The translations under genes were made by a program, and so were the position numbers. A stretch of DNA of 64,000 nucleotides from Algoriphagus aestuarii (GTDB taxonomy: Bacteria; Bacteroidota; Bacteroidia; Cytophagales; Cyclobacteriaceae): assembly GCA_017051695.1 (NCBI GenBank), contig JAFIDK010000007.1, positions 186,001 to 250,000 of the forward strand. The letters are read 5' to 3'. Below the pieces are notes generated by a model. It made no database searches and had not been told where the DNA came from. It was given only the letters and a program-made list of their open reading frames with translations. Positions 9,609-18,669 of this stretch are shown here, piece by piece. Numbering within the stretch: position 1 is the first letter of the stretch; the number at the start of each line of letters is the position of its first letter.

Positions 9609-10586
9609 TTATTTATAGCTCACTTTCTTGATTGCGTCGACTGTCCGCTTCACATTTGGAATAGTCACATCAATGTAATTTGGAGAATAACTCAATGGAA
9701 TATCCATGGAGTTTACCCGGATGACAGGAGAGTCTAGGTAATCAAAAGCATATCTCTGGAAGTGATAAGTCAATTCTGAAGAAATGCCAGCTAATGGATT
9801 GGCTTCTTCCACAATGACAACTCGGTTTGTTTTCTTTACTGATTCCACACAAGTGGCATAATCAATCGGTCTCACAGTTCTCAAGTCGATCACTTCACAA
9901 TCAATTCCTTCTTTGGCCATTTCTTCTGCTGCCTGAAGTGCCACTTTCATCATCTTTCCAAAAGAAATGACAGTTACGTCCTTTCCTTTTCTTTTGATTT
10001 CAGCGACTCCGATAGGAAGAAGGTATTCACCTTCAGGAACTTCCCCTCTATCACCATACATCACCTCAGACTCCATGAAAATCACTGGGTCTGGGTCACG
10101 AATTGCAGACTTCAGGAGTCCTTTTGCATCGTATGGGTTAGATGGAACAATCACTTTTAGACCTGGAGTATTTGCAAACCAATTTTCAAAATTGGAAGAG
10201 TGTGTTGCTCCTAATTGACCTGCGTTTCCAGTTGGGCCACGAAAAACAATCGGAACACTGTAAGCACCACCAGTCATCGCATACATTTTAGCAGCGGAGT
10301 TGATGATTTGATCTATGGCTACTAAAGAAAAGTTGAAAGTCATAAACTCAATAATCGGTTTTAGACCATTCATAGCAGCACCAACACCTAAACCGGCAAA
10401 ACCTAGCTCAGCAATTGGAGTATCGTAAACACGCTCTGGACCAAACTCATCCAGCATTCCTTGTGATACTTTATAAGCACCGTTATATTCAGCTACTTCT
10501 TCGCCCATCAAAAAAACGCTTTTGTCACGTCTCATTTCTTCAGACAAGGCCTCTCTCAGGGCTTCACGAAACTGTAATTCTCTCAT
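9609..10586 (-). CDS. pdhB: Pyruvate dehydrogenase E1 component, beta subunit
   Basis: The beta subunit of the thiamine-diphosphate E1 enzyme that decarboxylates pyruvate (or a related 2-oxo acid) for transfer to lipoyl-E2. The 325-residue protein starts MRELQFREALREALSEEM and carries GEEVAEYNGAYKVSQG (cofactor-binding Glu), TPIAELGFAGLGVGAAMNGL, and FRGPTGNAGQLGATHS. The C-terminal transketolase domain has VIDLRTVRPID and VIVEEANPLAG. The start at 10586 follows the family; an upstream in-frame ATG would add 18 residues with no family match. The alpha subunit is not adjacent. The closely related branched-chain E1 beta is less likely given the sequence near MGEEVAEYNGAYKV. Confidence 0.93.
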   Translation of the reverse strand: MRELQFREALREALSEEMRRDKSVFLMGEEVAEYNGAYKVSQGMLDEFGPERVYDTPIAELGFAGLGVGAAMNGLKPIIEFMTFNFSLVAIDQIINSAAKMYAMTGGAYSVPIVFRGPTGNAGQLGATHSSNFENWFANTPGLKVIVPSNPYDAKGLLKSAIRDPDPVIFMESEVMYGDRGEVPEGEYLLPIGVAEIKRKGKDVTVISFGKMMKVALQAAEEMAKEGIDCEVIDLRTVRPIDYATCVESVKKTNRVVIVEEANPLAGISSELTYHFQRYAFDYLDSPVIRVNSMDIPLSYSPNYIDVTIPNVKRTVDAIKKVSYK

Positions 10587-10668
10587 TAGTTTAAGACAAA
10601 ATTTGGATCGTAAAAATAGAAAGGAATTGGGCAATTGCAAAAATACATCCCTTGATTAATCTCCTTAT

Positions 10669-12039
10669 TTAACCCAAAAACACAGTTTTGGTGTTTACAA
10701 ATTCCAAAATCCCATATTTGCCCAGTTCTCGACCAAACCCGGACTTTTTAATTCCCCCAAAAGGAAGATGTGGATTTGATGCAACCATGGCATTTAAAAA
10801 GACTGCACCGCTTTCGATTTTTGAGGCTAATTCTTCTCCTTTTTTTAGGTCTTTCGTCCACAAGGAGCTTCCCAGCCCAAATTCAGAATCATTTGCCAGC
10901 TCGATGGCTTCCTCTTTATTTCGGACTTTAAAAAGCGTCGCAACTGGCCCGAATAGTTCCTCAGAATAAGCTGGAGAGTTTTTAGGGATATCAGCAATAA
11001 CCGTAGGAATAAATTCTGCAGAATCTTTGGCAGGTTTTATTCCACCCTGGATAATTTTTGCTCCGGCATTTTTACTTTTTTCTACCTGATCGTATAGTTC
11101 GCTCGCAAGATCAGCTCTTGCCATACAGGCAAAATCTGAATTTTCATCCAATGGATCTCCAGATTGCAATTTGTTTAGGTTTTTGCAAAACAGATCGACA
11201 AACTCATCATAGACAGGTTCTTCAATGATAAATCTCTTGGCAGCAATACAGCTTTGACCAAAGTTGATCATCCTCGCTTTTACAGCAGTTTCTGCCGCCA
11301 AAGGGATATCTGCGTCTTGCAGGACTATAAAAGGATCACTTCCTCCTAATTCCAAAACTGACTTTTTAATGTTTTTAGCAGCCTCTGATGCAACTGAAGC
11401 CCCCGCTTTTTCACTGCCTGTCAGTGTTATGGCTTTTACAATTGGGTCCGAAATAATCTGGTTGGTGTGTTTGGTTTCTATCAATAAACTTTGGAAAACA
11501 CCTGTTGGGAATCCTGCTTTGGCAAACACCTCTTCTATAGCCAATGAGCATTGTGGGACATTAGAAGCATGCTTTAATAAACCGGTATTTCCTGCCATCA
11601 GGGTAGGCGCTGCAAATCTGAACACCTGCCAAAACGGAAAATTCCAAGGCATGACAGCCAAAACAGTTCCAATAGGTTCGTGACTGATTTTTGCCTTTTT
11701 TCCATCTGGAAGTTCAATAGGCTCATCGGCTAAAAAATTCTCGGCCCTTTCTGCATAGTAATCGCAGACCCATGCACATTTCTCAATTTCTGCCAAGGAC
11801 TCCTTGATTACTTTACCCATTTCCAAAGAAATGATTTTTGCGTAATGATTTTTTTGATCCCGCAATTCGCCGGCAGCTTTTCTCATTAGAGCCGAGCGGT
11901 CACTAAAAGAAAGCCTTTTCCATTCTGTATAGGCACAAGTTGAAGTGTCTAATTTCTCTTTTATTTCCGCCTCAGTCAGAGGTGTGTAGGTTTGTAATGT
12001 TTCCCCAGAAAATGGGTTTATTGATTTAATCTTATTCAT
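10669..12039 (-). CDS. NAD(P)-dependent aldehyde dehydrogenase (succinate-semialdehyde type)
   Basis: A 456-residue aldehyde dehydrogenase that oxidises an aldehyde to an acid. It has the PWNFPFWQVFRFAAPTLMAGN segment in parts (PWNFPFW; LMAGN), the general base in LELGGSDPFIVL, and the nucleophile Cys in NFGQSCIAAKRF. The short length and N-terminus (INPFSGETL) match the compact succinate-semialdehyde dehydrogenase-like group of Bacteroidetes. The substrate cannot be fixed from sequence. Its ATG overlaps the stop of the upstream rhodanese gene (ATGA), so the two form an operon. Confidence 0.9.
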   Translation of the reverse strand: MNKIKSINPFSGETLQTYTPLTEAEIKEKLDTSTCAYTEWKRLSFSDRSALMRKAAGELRDQKNHYAKIISLEMGKVIKESLAEIEKCAWVCDYYAERAENFLADEPIELPDGKKAKISHEPIGTVLAVMPWNFPFWQVFRFAAPTLMAGNTGLLKHASNVPQCSLAIEEVFAKAGFPTGVFQSLLIETKHTNQIISDPIVKAITLTGSEKAGASVASEAAKNIKKSVLELGGSDPFIVLQDADIPLAAETAVKARMINFGQSCIAAKRFIIEEPVYDEFVDLFCKNLNKLQSGDPLDENSDFACMARADLASELYDQVEKSKNAGAKIIQGGIKPAKDSAEFIPTVIADIPKNSPAYSEELFGPVATLFKVRNKEEAIELANDSEFGLGSSLWTKDLKKGEELASKIESGAVFLNAMVASNPHLPFGGIKKSGFGRELGKYGILEFVNTKTVFLG

Positions 12040-12437
12040 TTTTCTATTGGTTTGCCTTCTTCAGTCCAATTCGAGAAGCCTCCGTCCAGCAATAAGATTT
12101 TTCCGAAACCCATGTTTTGCATTTCTAAACTTGATTTCTGCTGTCTTCCTCCTCCCATACAATAAACTGCGTAAGTTTTGGTTTTGTCCAGGTTTTCAAG
12201 CTTTTCTTGAAAATCCTCACCCATAAAATTGATTAAAACAGCATCCTTGATATGACCTTCAGTAAACTCTTCAGGAGTTCTCACATCCAGGATGACTAGA
12301 TCTTTGTTTTCCAAAATTTCTTTTTCTAATTCATCGGGAGATACTGAAATGGTATTGGGTTCACTCGTCTTAGAAGAACACGAGATTAGAAAAAGGATGT
12401 AAATGAAAGTAAGGACGATTTTTATTTGAGTTTTCAT
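12036..12437 (-). CDS. Rhodanese-domain lipoprotein
   Basis: A 133-residue protein with a lipobox (FLISC, Cys 20) and one rhodanese domain: VILDVRTPEEFTEGHIKDAV, then the active-site loop YCMGGGRQQKS with the catalytic Cys. Rhodaneses move sulfane sulfur; single-domain envelope forms often have unknown acceptors. The loop CMGGGR is a plausible six-residue active loop. Because of the lipid anchor it should face the periplasm or the surface. It is translationally coupled to the aldehyde dehydrogenase gene by a 4-base overlap, and the functional link is unclear. Confidence 0.88.
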   Translation of the reverse strand: MKTQIKIVLTFIYILFLISCSSKTSEPNTISVSPDELEKEILENKDLVILDVRTPEEFTEGHIKDAVLINFMGEDFQEKLENLDKTKTYAVYCMGGGRQQKSSLEMQNMGFGKILLLDGGFSNWTEEGKPIEK

Positions 12438-12504
12438 AAGGAATTAATTTGAGAAGAAATTTTTGAATACCAACTTGAGAGAAATTTAACCTCTTTCAAT
12501 AGAA

Positions 12505-13008
12505 ATGCCTACTAAGGTCGCCCTCATTTCTGATTCCCACAGCTACATAGATCACAAAACGCTTACCTATTTGCAAGATGTAGATGAAATCTGGCATGCT
12601 GGAGATATTGGTGATCAAAAAGTAATGGATCAACTTCCTTCTGGAAAGACCATCAGGGCGGTTTTTGGGAATATTGATGATCAGGACGCTCAAATGAATT
12701 ATCCGGAATGGCTGGAATGGGAGATAGAAGGAGTCAAAGCGCTGATGACCCACATTGGGGGAAAACCGCCACGCTACGCAAAGGGGGTGAAAACTAAAAT
12801 CAGAGAACTAAAGCCCCAGCTATTTATATGCGGGCACTCCCATATTTGCAAAGTGGAATACGATGCGGAATTGAAAACATTATATATGAACCCTGGAGCT
12901 ATTGGCCAACAGGGCTTTCATATGATGCGAACCCTTTTATTATTTGACTTAGAGCAAGGTCAGGTGAAAAATCTTCGAGTGGTGGAATTAGGAAAGCGGG
13001 GGAAATAA
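12505..13008 (+). CDS. YfcE/MJ0936-type metallophosphoesterase
   Basis: A 167-residue calcineurin-like phosphoesterase. The metal ligands are visible in order: ALISDSHSY (DxH), HAGDIGD (GD), FGNIDDQ (GN), THIGG, and CGHSHICK (GHxH). The size matches the YfcE/MJ0936 group of cytosolic phosphodiesterases, whose natural substrates are mostly unknown. The gene is alone, with a terminator right after its stop codon. Confidence 0.92.
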   Translation: MPTKVALISDSHSYIDHKTLTYLQDVDEIWHAGDIGDQKVMDQLPSGKTIRAVFGNIDDQDAQMNYPEWLEWEIEGVKALMTHIGGKPPRYAKGVKTKIRELKPQLFICGHSHICKVEYDAELKTLYMNPGAIGQQGFHMMRTLLLFDLEQGQVKNLRVVELGKRGK

Positions 13009-13034
13009 AAAAGGCGATCTTTTGATCGCCTTTT
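13009..13034. terminator. Bidirectional terminator
   Basis: Perfect 11-bp arms AAAAGGCGATC and GATCGCCTTTT with a TTTT loop, between the phosphoesterase (+) and the 47-residue protein gene (-). Confidence 0.9.
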
Positions 13035-13054
13035 ACCTCTTAAATAATGGATAA

Positions 13055-13198
13055 TTATTTGCTGAAAGACTTTTTCAATTCTTCTACGTCCACGTTTTTA
13101 ATCACTGGCTTTGCGCTCAGTTGCTTGATTTTGATCACGCGAGTAGTCTGACTTAGTCTTTTTCTCTTCAACTTTCTTTTTAAAGTAGTAACTGCCAT
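13055..13198 (-). CDS. Small basic protein, 47 residues (unassigned)
   Basis: A short open frame starting MAVTTLKRKLKRKRLSQT and ending PVIKNVDVEELKKSFSK. It is very basic at the N-terminus and has a conserved-looking tail (PVIKNVDVEEL) that I recall from small hypothetical proteins of Bacteroidetes; I cannot name a family. The A/T-rich leader, the adjacent terminator and the sensible protein composition support a real gene. The Arg/Lys-rich start suggests RNA or ribosome contact, which is inference only. Confidence 0.7.
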   Translation of the reverse strand: MAVTTLKRKLKRKRLSQTTRVIKIKQLSAKPVIKNVDVEELKKSFSK

Positions 13199-13331
13199 GG
13201 CCGTATATGTTTTAATGTTTTTGTTTCGAAACGAAGCGCAAAATTAAGAAAACAAATCTTGTTTGCCTAGTCTTATGAGTAAATAAATTCGAATTGATTC
13301 CATATTAAAGGGCTCTTTAGCATTTTTTGAA

Positions 13332-13339
13332 TAAATTTG
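13332..13339 (+). promoter_or_regulatory. -7 box of hisS promoter
   Basis: TAAATTTG fits TAnnTTTG and lies 23 bases before the hisS ATG. No clear -33 TTG is seen. Confidence 0.45.
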
Positions 13340-13362
13340 AGGCTTAAATCACCTGATTAAGC

Positions 13363-14730
13363 ATGCAAAAACCTGGTCTTCCAAAAGGAACAAGAGATTT
13401 TGGGCCACTTCAAATGGCTCGCAGAAACTTTATCTTAAACACGATTAAAGACACTTTTCAGTTATTTGGGTATCAGCAAATAGAGACTCCTTCCATGGAA
13501 AACCTGTCTACCTTAACTGGAAAATATGGAGATGAAGGAGATCAGTTACTTTTTAAAATACTAAACAGTGGGGATTATCTGAAGAATGTCTCTTCTTCAG
13601 ATCTGGATGCTGGTGCCAATGCTGCTTTATCAAAAGTTTCGGAGAAAGGTCTGAGATATGACTTAACAGTTCCTTTTGCCCGGTTCGTGGTGATGAACAG
13701 AAATGAGTTGACTTTTCCATTTAAAAGATTCCAAATACAACCTGTCTGGAGAGCAGATAGGCCCCAGAAAGGAAGATATAGGGAGTTTTACCAATGTGAT
13801 GCAGATGTAGTCGGCACAGAAAGCCTCGTTTGTGAAGCAGAAATTATTCTGATGATCCGGGATGTTTTCTCCAAACTTGGTCTAAAAGACTATTCCATCA
13901 AAGTCAACAATAGGAAGATATTGACTGGCATTTCTGAGGCCATTGGTGCAGCCGGTAAAGAAGGTCCCCTTTGTGTAGCCATTGATAAACTGGATAAAAT
14001 CGGCTGGGATAAAGTCAAAGAAGAGCTAGCAGATCGAGGGTTTACTGCTCAGTCAATTGAAAAATTAGCTCCTTTGGTAAACTTGGATTCTGATTACAAA
14101 GGTAAGATCGACTATCTAAAAGAATTTTTAGCAGTTAGCGAGATTGGTCTGAAAGGAGTGGAGGAATTTGAAGAGATGTTGTCAATCCTTGGTCAAATGG
14201 GTGAAAATCTGGATCATGTAGATTTTGATATCATGCTTGCGAGAGGTCTTTCGTATTATACTGGGGCTATCTTTGAAGTCAAAGTAAACAACGTATCTAT
14301 AGGTTCTGTGAGTGGAGGGGGGCGATATGATAATCTGACCGGAGTATTTGGCCTGACCGGAGTTTCTGGAGTTGGTTTCTCTTTTGGTGTGGACCGCTTA
14401 TATGATGTGTTGGATGAACTGGAGTTGTTCCCTGAAGAAAGTTTGAAAGGAACAAAAATAGTATTGGCACATTTTGATGAGAAAGGGTTTCAATATGCGC
14501 TGTCGGTTTTGACCAAGCTGAGAAAGGCTGGCATCAAGGCTGAAATTTTCCCAGATGTGACAAAAGTGAAGAAGCAATTGGATTTTGCTTCTAAAAAAGG
14601 AATTCCATGGGTGGGGATTTGTGGAGATAATGAAATTCAATCCCAAAGCCTGGCTTTAAAAAATCTGGAATCCGGAAATCAGGAAACTTTGAAGATTGAA
14701 GACGTGATTTCTTTACTTCACAGTAATTAA
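13363..14730 (+). CDS. hisS: Histidine--tRNA ligase
   Basis: A class II aminoacyl-tRNA synthetase that charges tRNA-His. The 455-residue protein starts MQKPGLPKGTRDFGPLQMAR, has motif 2 in FQIQPVWRADRPQKGRYREF, the histidine-binding LARGLSYYTGAIFEV, and motif 3 in GVGFSFGVDRLYD. A C-terminal anticodon-binding domain follows (about 360-455). The length is normal for the bacterial enzyme. The stop codon overlaps that of the converging gene at 14727 by four bases. Confidence 0.97.
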   Translation: MQKPGLPKGTRDFGPLQMARRNFILNTIKDTFQLFGYQQIETPSMENLSTLTGKYGDEGDQLLFKILNSGDYLKNVSSSDLDAGANAALSKVSEKGLRYDLTVPFARFVVMNRNELTFPFKRFQIQPVWRADRPQKGRYREFYQCDADVVGTESLVCEAEIILMIRDVFSKLGLKDYSIKVNNRKILTGISEAIGAAGKEGPLCVAIDKLDKIGWDKVKEELADRGFTAQSIEKLAPLVNLDSDYKGKIDYLKEFLAVSEIGLKGVEEFEEMLSILGQMGENLDHVDFDIMLARGLSYYTGAIFEVKVNNVSIGSVSGGGRYDNLTGVFGLTGVSGVGFSFGVDRLYDVLDELELFPEESLKGTKIVLAHFDEKGFQYALSVLTKLRKAGIKAEIFPDVTKVKKQLDFASKKGIPWVGICGDNEIQSQSLALKNLESGNQETLKIEDVISLLHSN

Positions 14731-15008
14731 TCGATTTCTATAATTGAACAAACCGGTAAGGTGAGGCCGCCTTTTAAAGAAATATAATCATTGCCTACTG
14801 CCCAGACAGTGGTGTAGATTTGATAAATATGACCATCTGCAGCCTCAAAAGTCAAATGGACTTTTGTTTGTAGAAGGTTTCCAAGAGTTTGGGACCTGTA
14901 AAGTTTAGCCTGTCGGATTTTCTGGGAATTGATATCAGGAAGAACCTCTTTTTTGCTGAAAAACAGCTGTGCAAGATGCTCTTTTTCAATAGTTTCTATA
15001 GGATTCAT
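14727..15008 (-). CDS. Conserved hypothetical protein, 93 residues
   Basis: The protein starts MNPIETIEKEHLAQLFFSKK and has a C-terminal part rich in strands (VHLTFEAADGHIYQIYTTVW; ISLKGGLTLPVCSIIEID). No signal peptide or membrane segment is seen, so it is probably cytosolic. I do not recognise a named family. The pattern of a helix followed by a small beta fold, and its tight convergent overlap with hisS, argue that it is a real gene rather than noise. Confidence 0.65.
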   Translation of the reverse strand: MNPIETIEKEHLAQLFFSKKEVLPDINSQKIRQAKLYRSQTLGNLLQTKVHLTFEAADGHIYQIYTTVWAVGNDYISLKGGLTLPVCSIIEID

Positions 15009-15188
15009 AAGGAGAAGGTTTGATTAAGTTTTAGACTGGTTTTTAGATAAAAAAGTTTCAGTGTTTGAAATGTTCCTGAAAAAAAGATCATTGTCGAATA
15101 GAAAGAAAACTACTTTAGGAGAACCTTGGTTTAGATTGAATGCTATACAGGAGCATTACTTGAAAATTGTTAATTAAATACAAGAATT

Positions 15189-15524
15189 ATGTTTGATATA
15201 ATGGGAATGATGGGCAAAGTGAAAGAGGCCCAAGCGAAAATAAAGGAAGCCCAAGCAAAATTGGTCCACCTTACTGCTGAAGGTGAATCCGGAGCAGGAT
15301 TGGTGAAAGTGACAGTTAATGGAGATCGAAAAGTCCTGAAAGTGGAGATGGATGAATCCCTTTTGACTCCTGCTGACAAAGAAATGCTGAGTGATTTGGT
15401 AGTAGCTGCCACTAATATTGCGATGGAAGCCATCGATGCCAAAATTAAATCTGCAATGAAATCCGCCACCGAAGGAGTGATGCCCAATATTCCCGGAATG
15501 GATCTGGGAAGTATGTTCGGATGA
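15189..15524 (+). CDS. YbaB/EbfC nucleoid-associated protein
   Basis: A 111-residue member of the YbaB/EbfC family, small dimeric DNA-binding proteins that coat the nucleoid. The helical start (MFDIMGMMGKVKEAQAKIK) contains two near-identical heptad-like pieces (KEAQAKIKEAQAKL), then the typical strand part VKVTVNGDRKVLKVEMDESL and a helix. In many bacteria ybaB lies next to recR or dnaX, but not here. A glycosyltransferase gene follows 84 bases later. Confidence 0.93.
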   Translation: MFDIMGMMGKVKEAQAKIKEAQAKLVHLTAEGESGAGLVKVTVNGDRKVLKVEMDESLLTPADKEMLSDLVVAATNIAMEAIDAKIKSAMKSATEGVMPNIPGMDLGSMFG

Positions 15525-15608
15525 TTCTAGCCTGATAGCTTATCATTCAGGAAATGTGATGAACTATATTAGATTCCATTTGAACTTTGAAAATCATAGC
15601 TTAGCCAT

Positions 15609-16616
15609 ATGAAGCTCGGTGCAATTGTCATACTCAACTACAATGGGGAAGGAATGCTGAAAAAATTCCTTCCCTCTGTTTTGGCTTATAGCCAATCCGA
15701 TATCTGGGTGATTGATAATGCCAGTACTGATGGATCTCTTTCCTTGCTTGAGGAGGACTTTCCAAGTGTTCAAACGATTCTTCTGAAAGAGAATTTCGGA
15801 TATGCTGGAGGGTATAACTGGGGATTATCCCAGCTTGAAGGAAATTACCAATACTATATTTTATTGAATTCCGATGTGGAGGTAACTCTTGGTTGGGATC
15901 GGACTCTTCTCAATACGGCTAGTGAAAATCCTGACTTTGCAGCTTTACAACCGAAGATCCTTTCTTACCAAAATCCGGATCAATTTGACTATGCCGGCGC
16001 TGGTGGAGGTTTTTTGGATTCACTTGGGTATCCTTATTGTAGAGGTAGAATCTGGGATAATGTGGAAAAGGACAGTGGGCAGTACAATGATTCCATAGAA
16101 GTGGATTGGGCTTCTGGAGCCTGTATGCTTGTGAAGGCAGACTTGTTTCATCAATTGTCTGGTTTTGATGGCTATTTCTTTGCCCATATGGAGGAGATAG
16201 ACCTTTGCTGGCGAATGAGGAATATTGGATGGAAGATCGGTTATTGTGGAGAGGTTTCAATTTTCCATGTGGGAGGTGCCACTTTAGAGAGAAGTAGTCC
16301 AAGGAAGCTGTTTTTGAATATTCGAAATAGCCTTTCTATGATTTATAAAAATGAGGGAAGATTCCTTTTTATGTGGATTTTTGTCACAAAATTCTGCTTG
16401 GAGTTTATGGCTGCGATTTCTTTTTATTTAAAAGGTCAAAGAGAAAATGCCCTTGCCATTAGAAAGGGGTATTATGAGTTTTTATTTAAAAGAAGTTTTG
16501 CCGAGGATCAGGTAATTAAAGGAAAATTGAAAAGCTACCGTAAAAGAAATGGTCCGGTCAATTTTCTAATTTTCCATACGGGAATTTTGAGGAAGAAAAC
16601 CTTTCAATCACTTTAA
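15609..16616 (+). CDS. Family 2 glycosyltransferase
   Basis: A 335-residue GT2 enzyme that would move a sugar from a nucleotide donor to a cell-surface glycan. It starts KLGAIVILNYNGEGMLKKFL; the nucleotide-binding parts are VIDNASTDGS and YYILLNSDVEV (the DxD-like site). VDWASGACMLVKADLF and MEEIDLCWRMRNIGWKIGYC match the rhamnosyltransferase-like WbbL subgroup. A hydrophobic stretch near 245-275 may attach it to the membrane. Its stop overlaps that of the converging PspC-like gene by 4 bases. Confidence 0.92.
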   Translation: MKLGAIVILNYNGEGMLKKFLPSVLAYSQSDIWVIDNASTDGSLSLLEEDFPSVQTILLKENFGYAGGYNWGLSQLEGNYQYYILLNSDVEVTLGWDRTLLNTASENPDFAALQPKILSYQNPDQFDYAGAGGGFLDSLGYPYCRGRIWDNVEKDSGQYNDSIEVDWASGACMLVKADLFHQLSGFDGYFFAHMEEIDLCWRMRNIGWKIGYCGEVSIFHVGGATLERSSPRKLFLNIRNSLSMIYKNEGRFLFMWIFVTKFCLEFMAAISFYLKGQRENALAIRKGYYEFLFKRSFAEDQVIKGKLKSYRKRNGPVNFLIFHTGILRKKTFQSL

Positions 16617-16840
16617 TCAAACAATACAGGATTGTTACTTTTTCTGAAGTATTTCCTGATTTTCATCATCATCGCCATAGATACATAGATGATCACTGGT
16701 GAGCCCATGGTAATGAATGAAGTGTAAATAAAAAATAATCTGATGCTATCGATTGGAAAATTTAATTTCTCCCCTAACCTTGAACAAACCCCAAAAGCTC
16801 TTTCTTCAAAGAATAATTTCAACCTTTCCATAATCATCAA
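16613..16840 (-). CDS. PspC-like small membrane protein
   Basis: A 75-residue protein with one hydrophobic stretch (SIRLFFIYTSFITMG SPVIIYVSMAMMM, about 26-57) after ERAFGVCSRLGEKLNFP, which resembles the GVCAGLAEYF start of PspC-domain proteins. PspC is a membrane partner in the phage-shock response of proteobacteria; in Bacteroidetes short PspC-like proteins are common and little studied. Start codons at 16840 and 16831 are both possible; MERLKLFFEERAF from 16831 looks more like the family. Confidence 0.75.
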   Translation of the reverse strand: MMIMERLKLFFEERAFGVCSRLGEKLNFPIDSIRLFFIYTSFITMGSPVIIYVSMAMMMKIRKYFRKSNNPVLFD

Positions 16841-16893
16841 GTGGTTTAGTGGTTTAAATTTAGAAAAAATGTTGATCCAAACTATAAAGCATA

Positions 16894-18669
16894 ATGTTTA
16901 ATCGATTGTTTCTGAAAACAATACTAATTTTTTCATCAGCTCTTATTTTCTATTCTTGTGAATCAAGAATAGTGCCCGAAAGTAATTTTTTAAAGGATTC
17001 AGGGATACAACCTGCCAAACTTACTTATGTGAGGGATTCTATTTCATTTGAGATAAAAGGTGAGATTCCGATAGTTTCTGCTTTAAGCCCTAAAAGCCCC
17101 AAAGTGGAAGTCCAATTGAGAGGTTCGTCTATGAATCTGAATTTAGGGAAGTTGGATTTGGCCAAACTCGTTGGGAAATATGAATACAAAAAATCCTTTA
17201 AAATAAAATACGAGCCTTGGATGGAAGGCTCTATGGTGGAACTCTTATTCTATCAAGGTAAAAATACCCAGAATCCAAGCGAAAAGAAGGTACTTGCGAA
17301 AGGAGTAAAAACCACTCCTTTATTGGCTAAAATTGGCAAAGTCAGTCCTGACGAACCTATTCCACAAGTAGGCCTATACATTCCCACGGGTAGTCTGGAT
17401 AAAGACTTGTCCAGGTATAGCGAATTTTCATTGTTGTTTTCATCAGGGGCATCAAAAATCAACAGTTTTGCTGGTAACGAAAAAGTACTGGACTCACTTA
17501 AAAAATTCATACTAAAATACCCGTCGATTACATCCATCAAGATTACAGGTACCCAATCTCCTGAATCTTCTGAGGGAAAAAGCAGCAAACTTGGTATGGA
17601 TAGGGCTGAAGCGGCTTTTAGGTATTTGAAAGAATCCAATCTGCTTTTTTCAGATAGTATTTTGGAAATTTCTTCGAGGTGGAATGACTGGTTTGATTTT
17701 AGGTTGCTGTTGCGCGATTATGAGAGTTTGTCCACCCAGAGGAAAGATCAGTTTTATGCCATTTTATTAAATGGGCAAGATTATCAGACCCAATCTACAG
17801 CTCTTAGAAAGTTAAACGGTTTCAACCAAGTCTCCCGGGATCTGTTTCCGAAATTAAGGGCAGCTAAAATTGAAATTCAGGCAAAGCCCTTATCAGGATT
17901 AGATCAACAACAAACGTCCAAATTAAAAGCAGCTCTGGCTGGTACAGGTGTAAATTCAGGTCTCAGTCAGTTGGAATGGGCCATTGCAGGCGAGTCATCT
18001 CCTAGATTGGATGATAAAGAGTTGATTTATAGTAAAATGACTGAATTGTTTAGATCTGCGTTAGCCTATAATAATTTAGCCGTAGTCAAAATCAGGCAGG
18101 CACAAAGGACCTTGGATCCCCAAAGACAAAAGGATTTCTGGGAAGAGGCAAATAGGTTGCTGGATCAAGCGGCTAAAATCGAAAACAGTCCTTACGTGTT
18201 ACATAATCAGGGACAGATTTTGATCCTTCAGGATCGTACATGGGATGCCTATAAAAAATTGTCAGATGCATCTGTTTTGACTAAAAATGAAGACTTTTTG
18301 AGATTAAATGAAAGTTTGAGAGGAGCTTTGGACATAATAAGAGGAGATTATAAATTGGCAACTTTGCGTTTTCAGTATCAATATTCTAATCCAAAGGATT
18401 TTTTTAATAAAGGTTTGGCTTATTTCATGAGCGGTGACTTTGCAAATGCCAGCCTTTCTTTTGAAGAGTCGGTCACAGCAGGACGGTCATATGGATATGG
18501 TTTCTATGGGCTTGCTTTGATAGCAGCTGCCAGTGGACAGGAAGAAGTGGCTTTAATTCATTTAAAACGCGCTATTGATAGCAGTGAGGTACTTTATCAA
18601 AAATCATTAATTGATCCGGAATTTGAAGAATTGAGACAAACTCAAGAGTTTTTCGAAATATTTAAGTGA
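16894..18669 (+). CDS. TPR-containing lipoprotein
   Basis: A 591-residue protein with a lipobox (IFYSC, Cys 22). The N-terminal half is beta-rich and of no family I recognise; the middle has an OmpA-like flavour (ITSIKITGTQSPESS, then GMDRAEAAFRYL). The C-terminal half carries tetratricopeptide-like helices (about 395-590), for instance EEANRLLDQAAKIENSPYVL and FNKGLAYFMSGDFANASLSF. It is probably an envelope scaffold protein. A 490-base spacer separates it from susC, so it is not clearly part of that operon. Confidence 0.8.
   Translation: MFNRLFLKTILIFSSALIFYSCESRIVPESNFLKDSGIQPAKLTYVRDSISFEIKGEIPIVSALSPKSPKVEVQLRGSSMNLNLGKLDLAKLVGKYEYKKSFKIKYEPWMEGSMVELLFYQGKNTQNPSEKKVLAKGVKTTPLLAKIGKVSPDEPIPQVGLYIPTGSLDKDLSRYSEFSLLFSSGASKINSFAGNEKVLDSLKKFILKYPSITSIKITGTQSPESSEGKSSKLGMDRAEAAFRYLKESNLLFSDSILEISSRWNDWFDFRLLLRDYESLSTQRKDQFYAILLNGQDYQTQSTALRKLNGFNQVSRDLFPKLRAAKIEIQAKPLSGLDQQQTSKLKAALAGTGVNSGLSQLEWAIAGESSPRLDDKELIYSKMTELFRSALAYNNLAVVKIRQAQRTLDPQRQKDFWEEANRLLDQAAKIENSPYVLHNQGQILILQDRTWDAYKKLSDASVLTKNEDFLRLNESLRGALDIIRGDYKLATLRFQYQYSNPKDFFNKGLAYFMSGDFANASLSFEESVTAGRSYGYGFYGLALIAAASGQEEVALIHLKRAIDSSEVLYQKSLIDPEFEELRQTQEFFEIFK

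Noticed and set aside
11264-11683. 139-codon frame on the plus strand inside the aldehyde dehydrogenase gene
   Set aside because: Antisense of a well-supported gene; sequence follows codon structure of the other strand.
15070-15177. 35-codon frame just before the YbaB gene
   Set aside because: It reads MFLKKRSLSNRKK, with a basic start, but there is no promoter, conserved motif or terminator; too short to support.
15919-16302. 127-codon frame antisense to the glycosyltransferase gene
   Set aside because: Shadow of a clear GT2 gene with no family signs.
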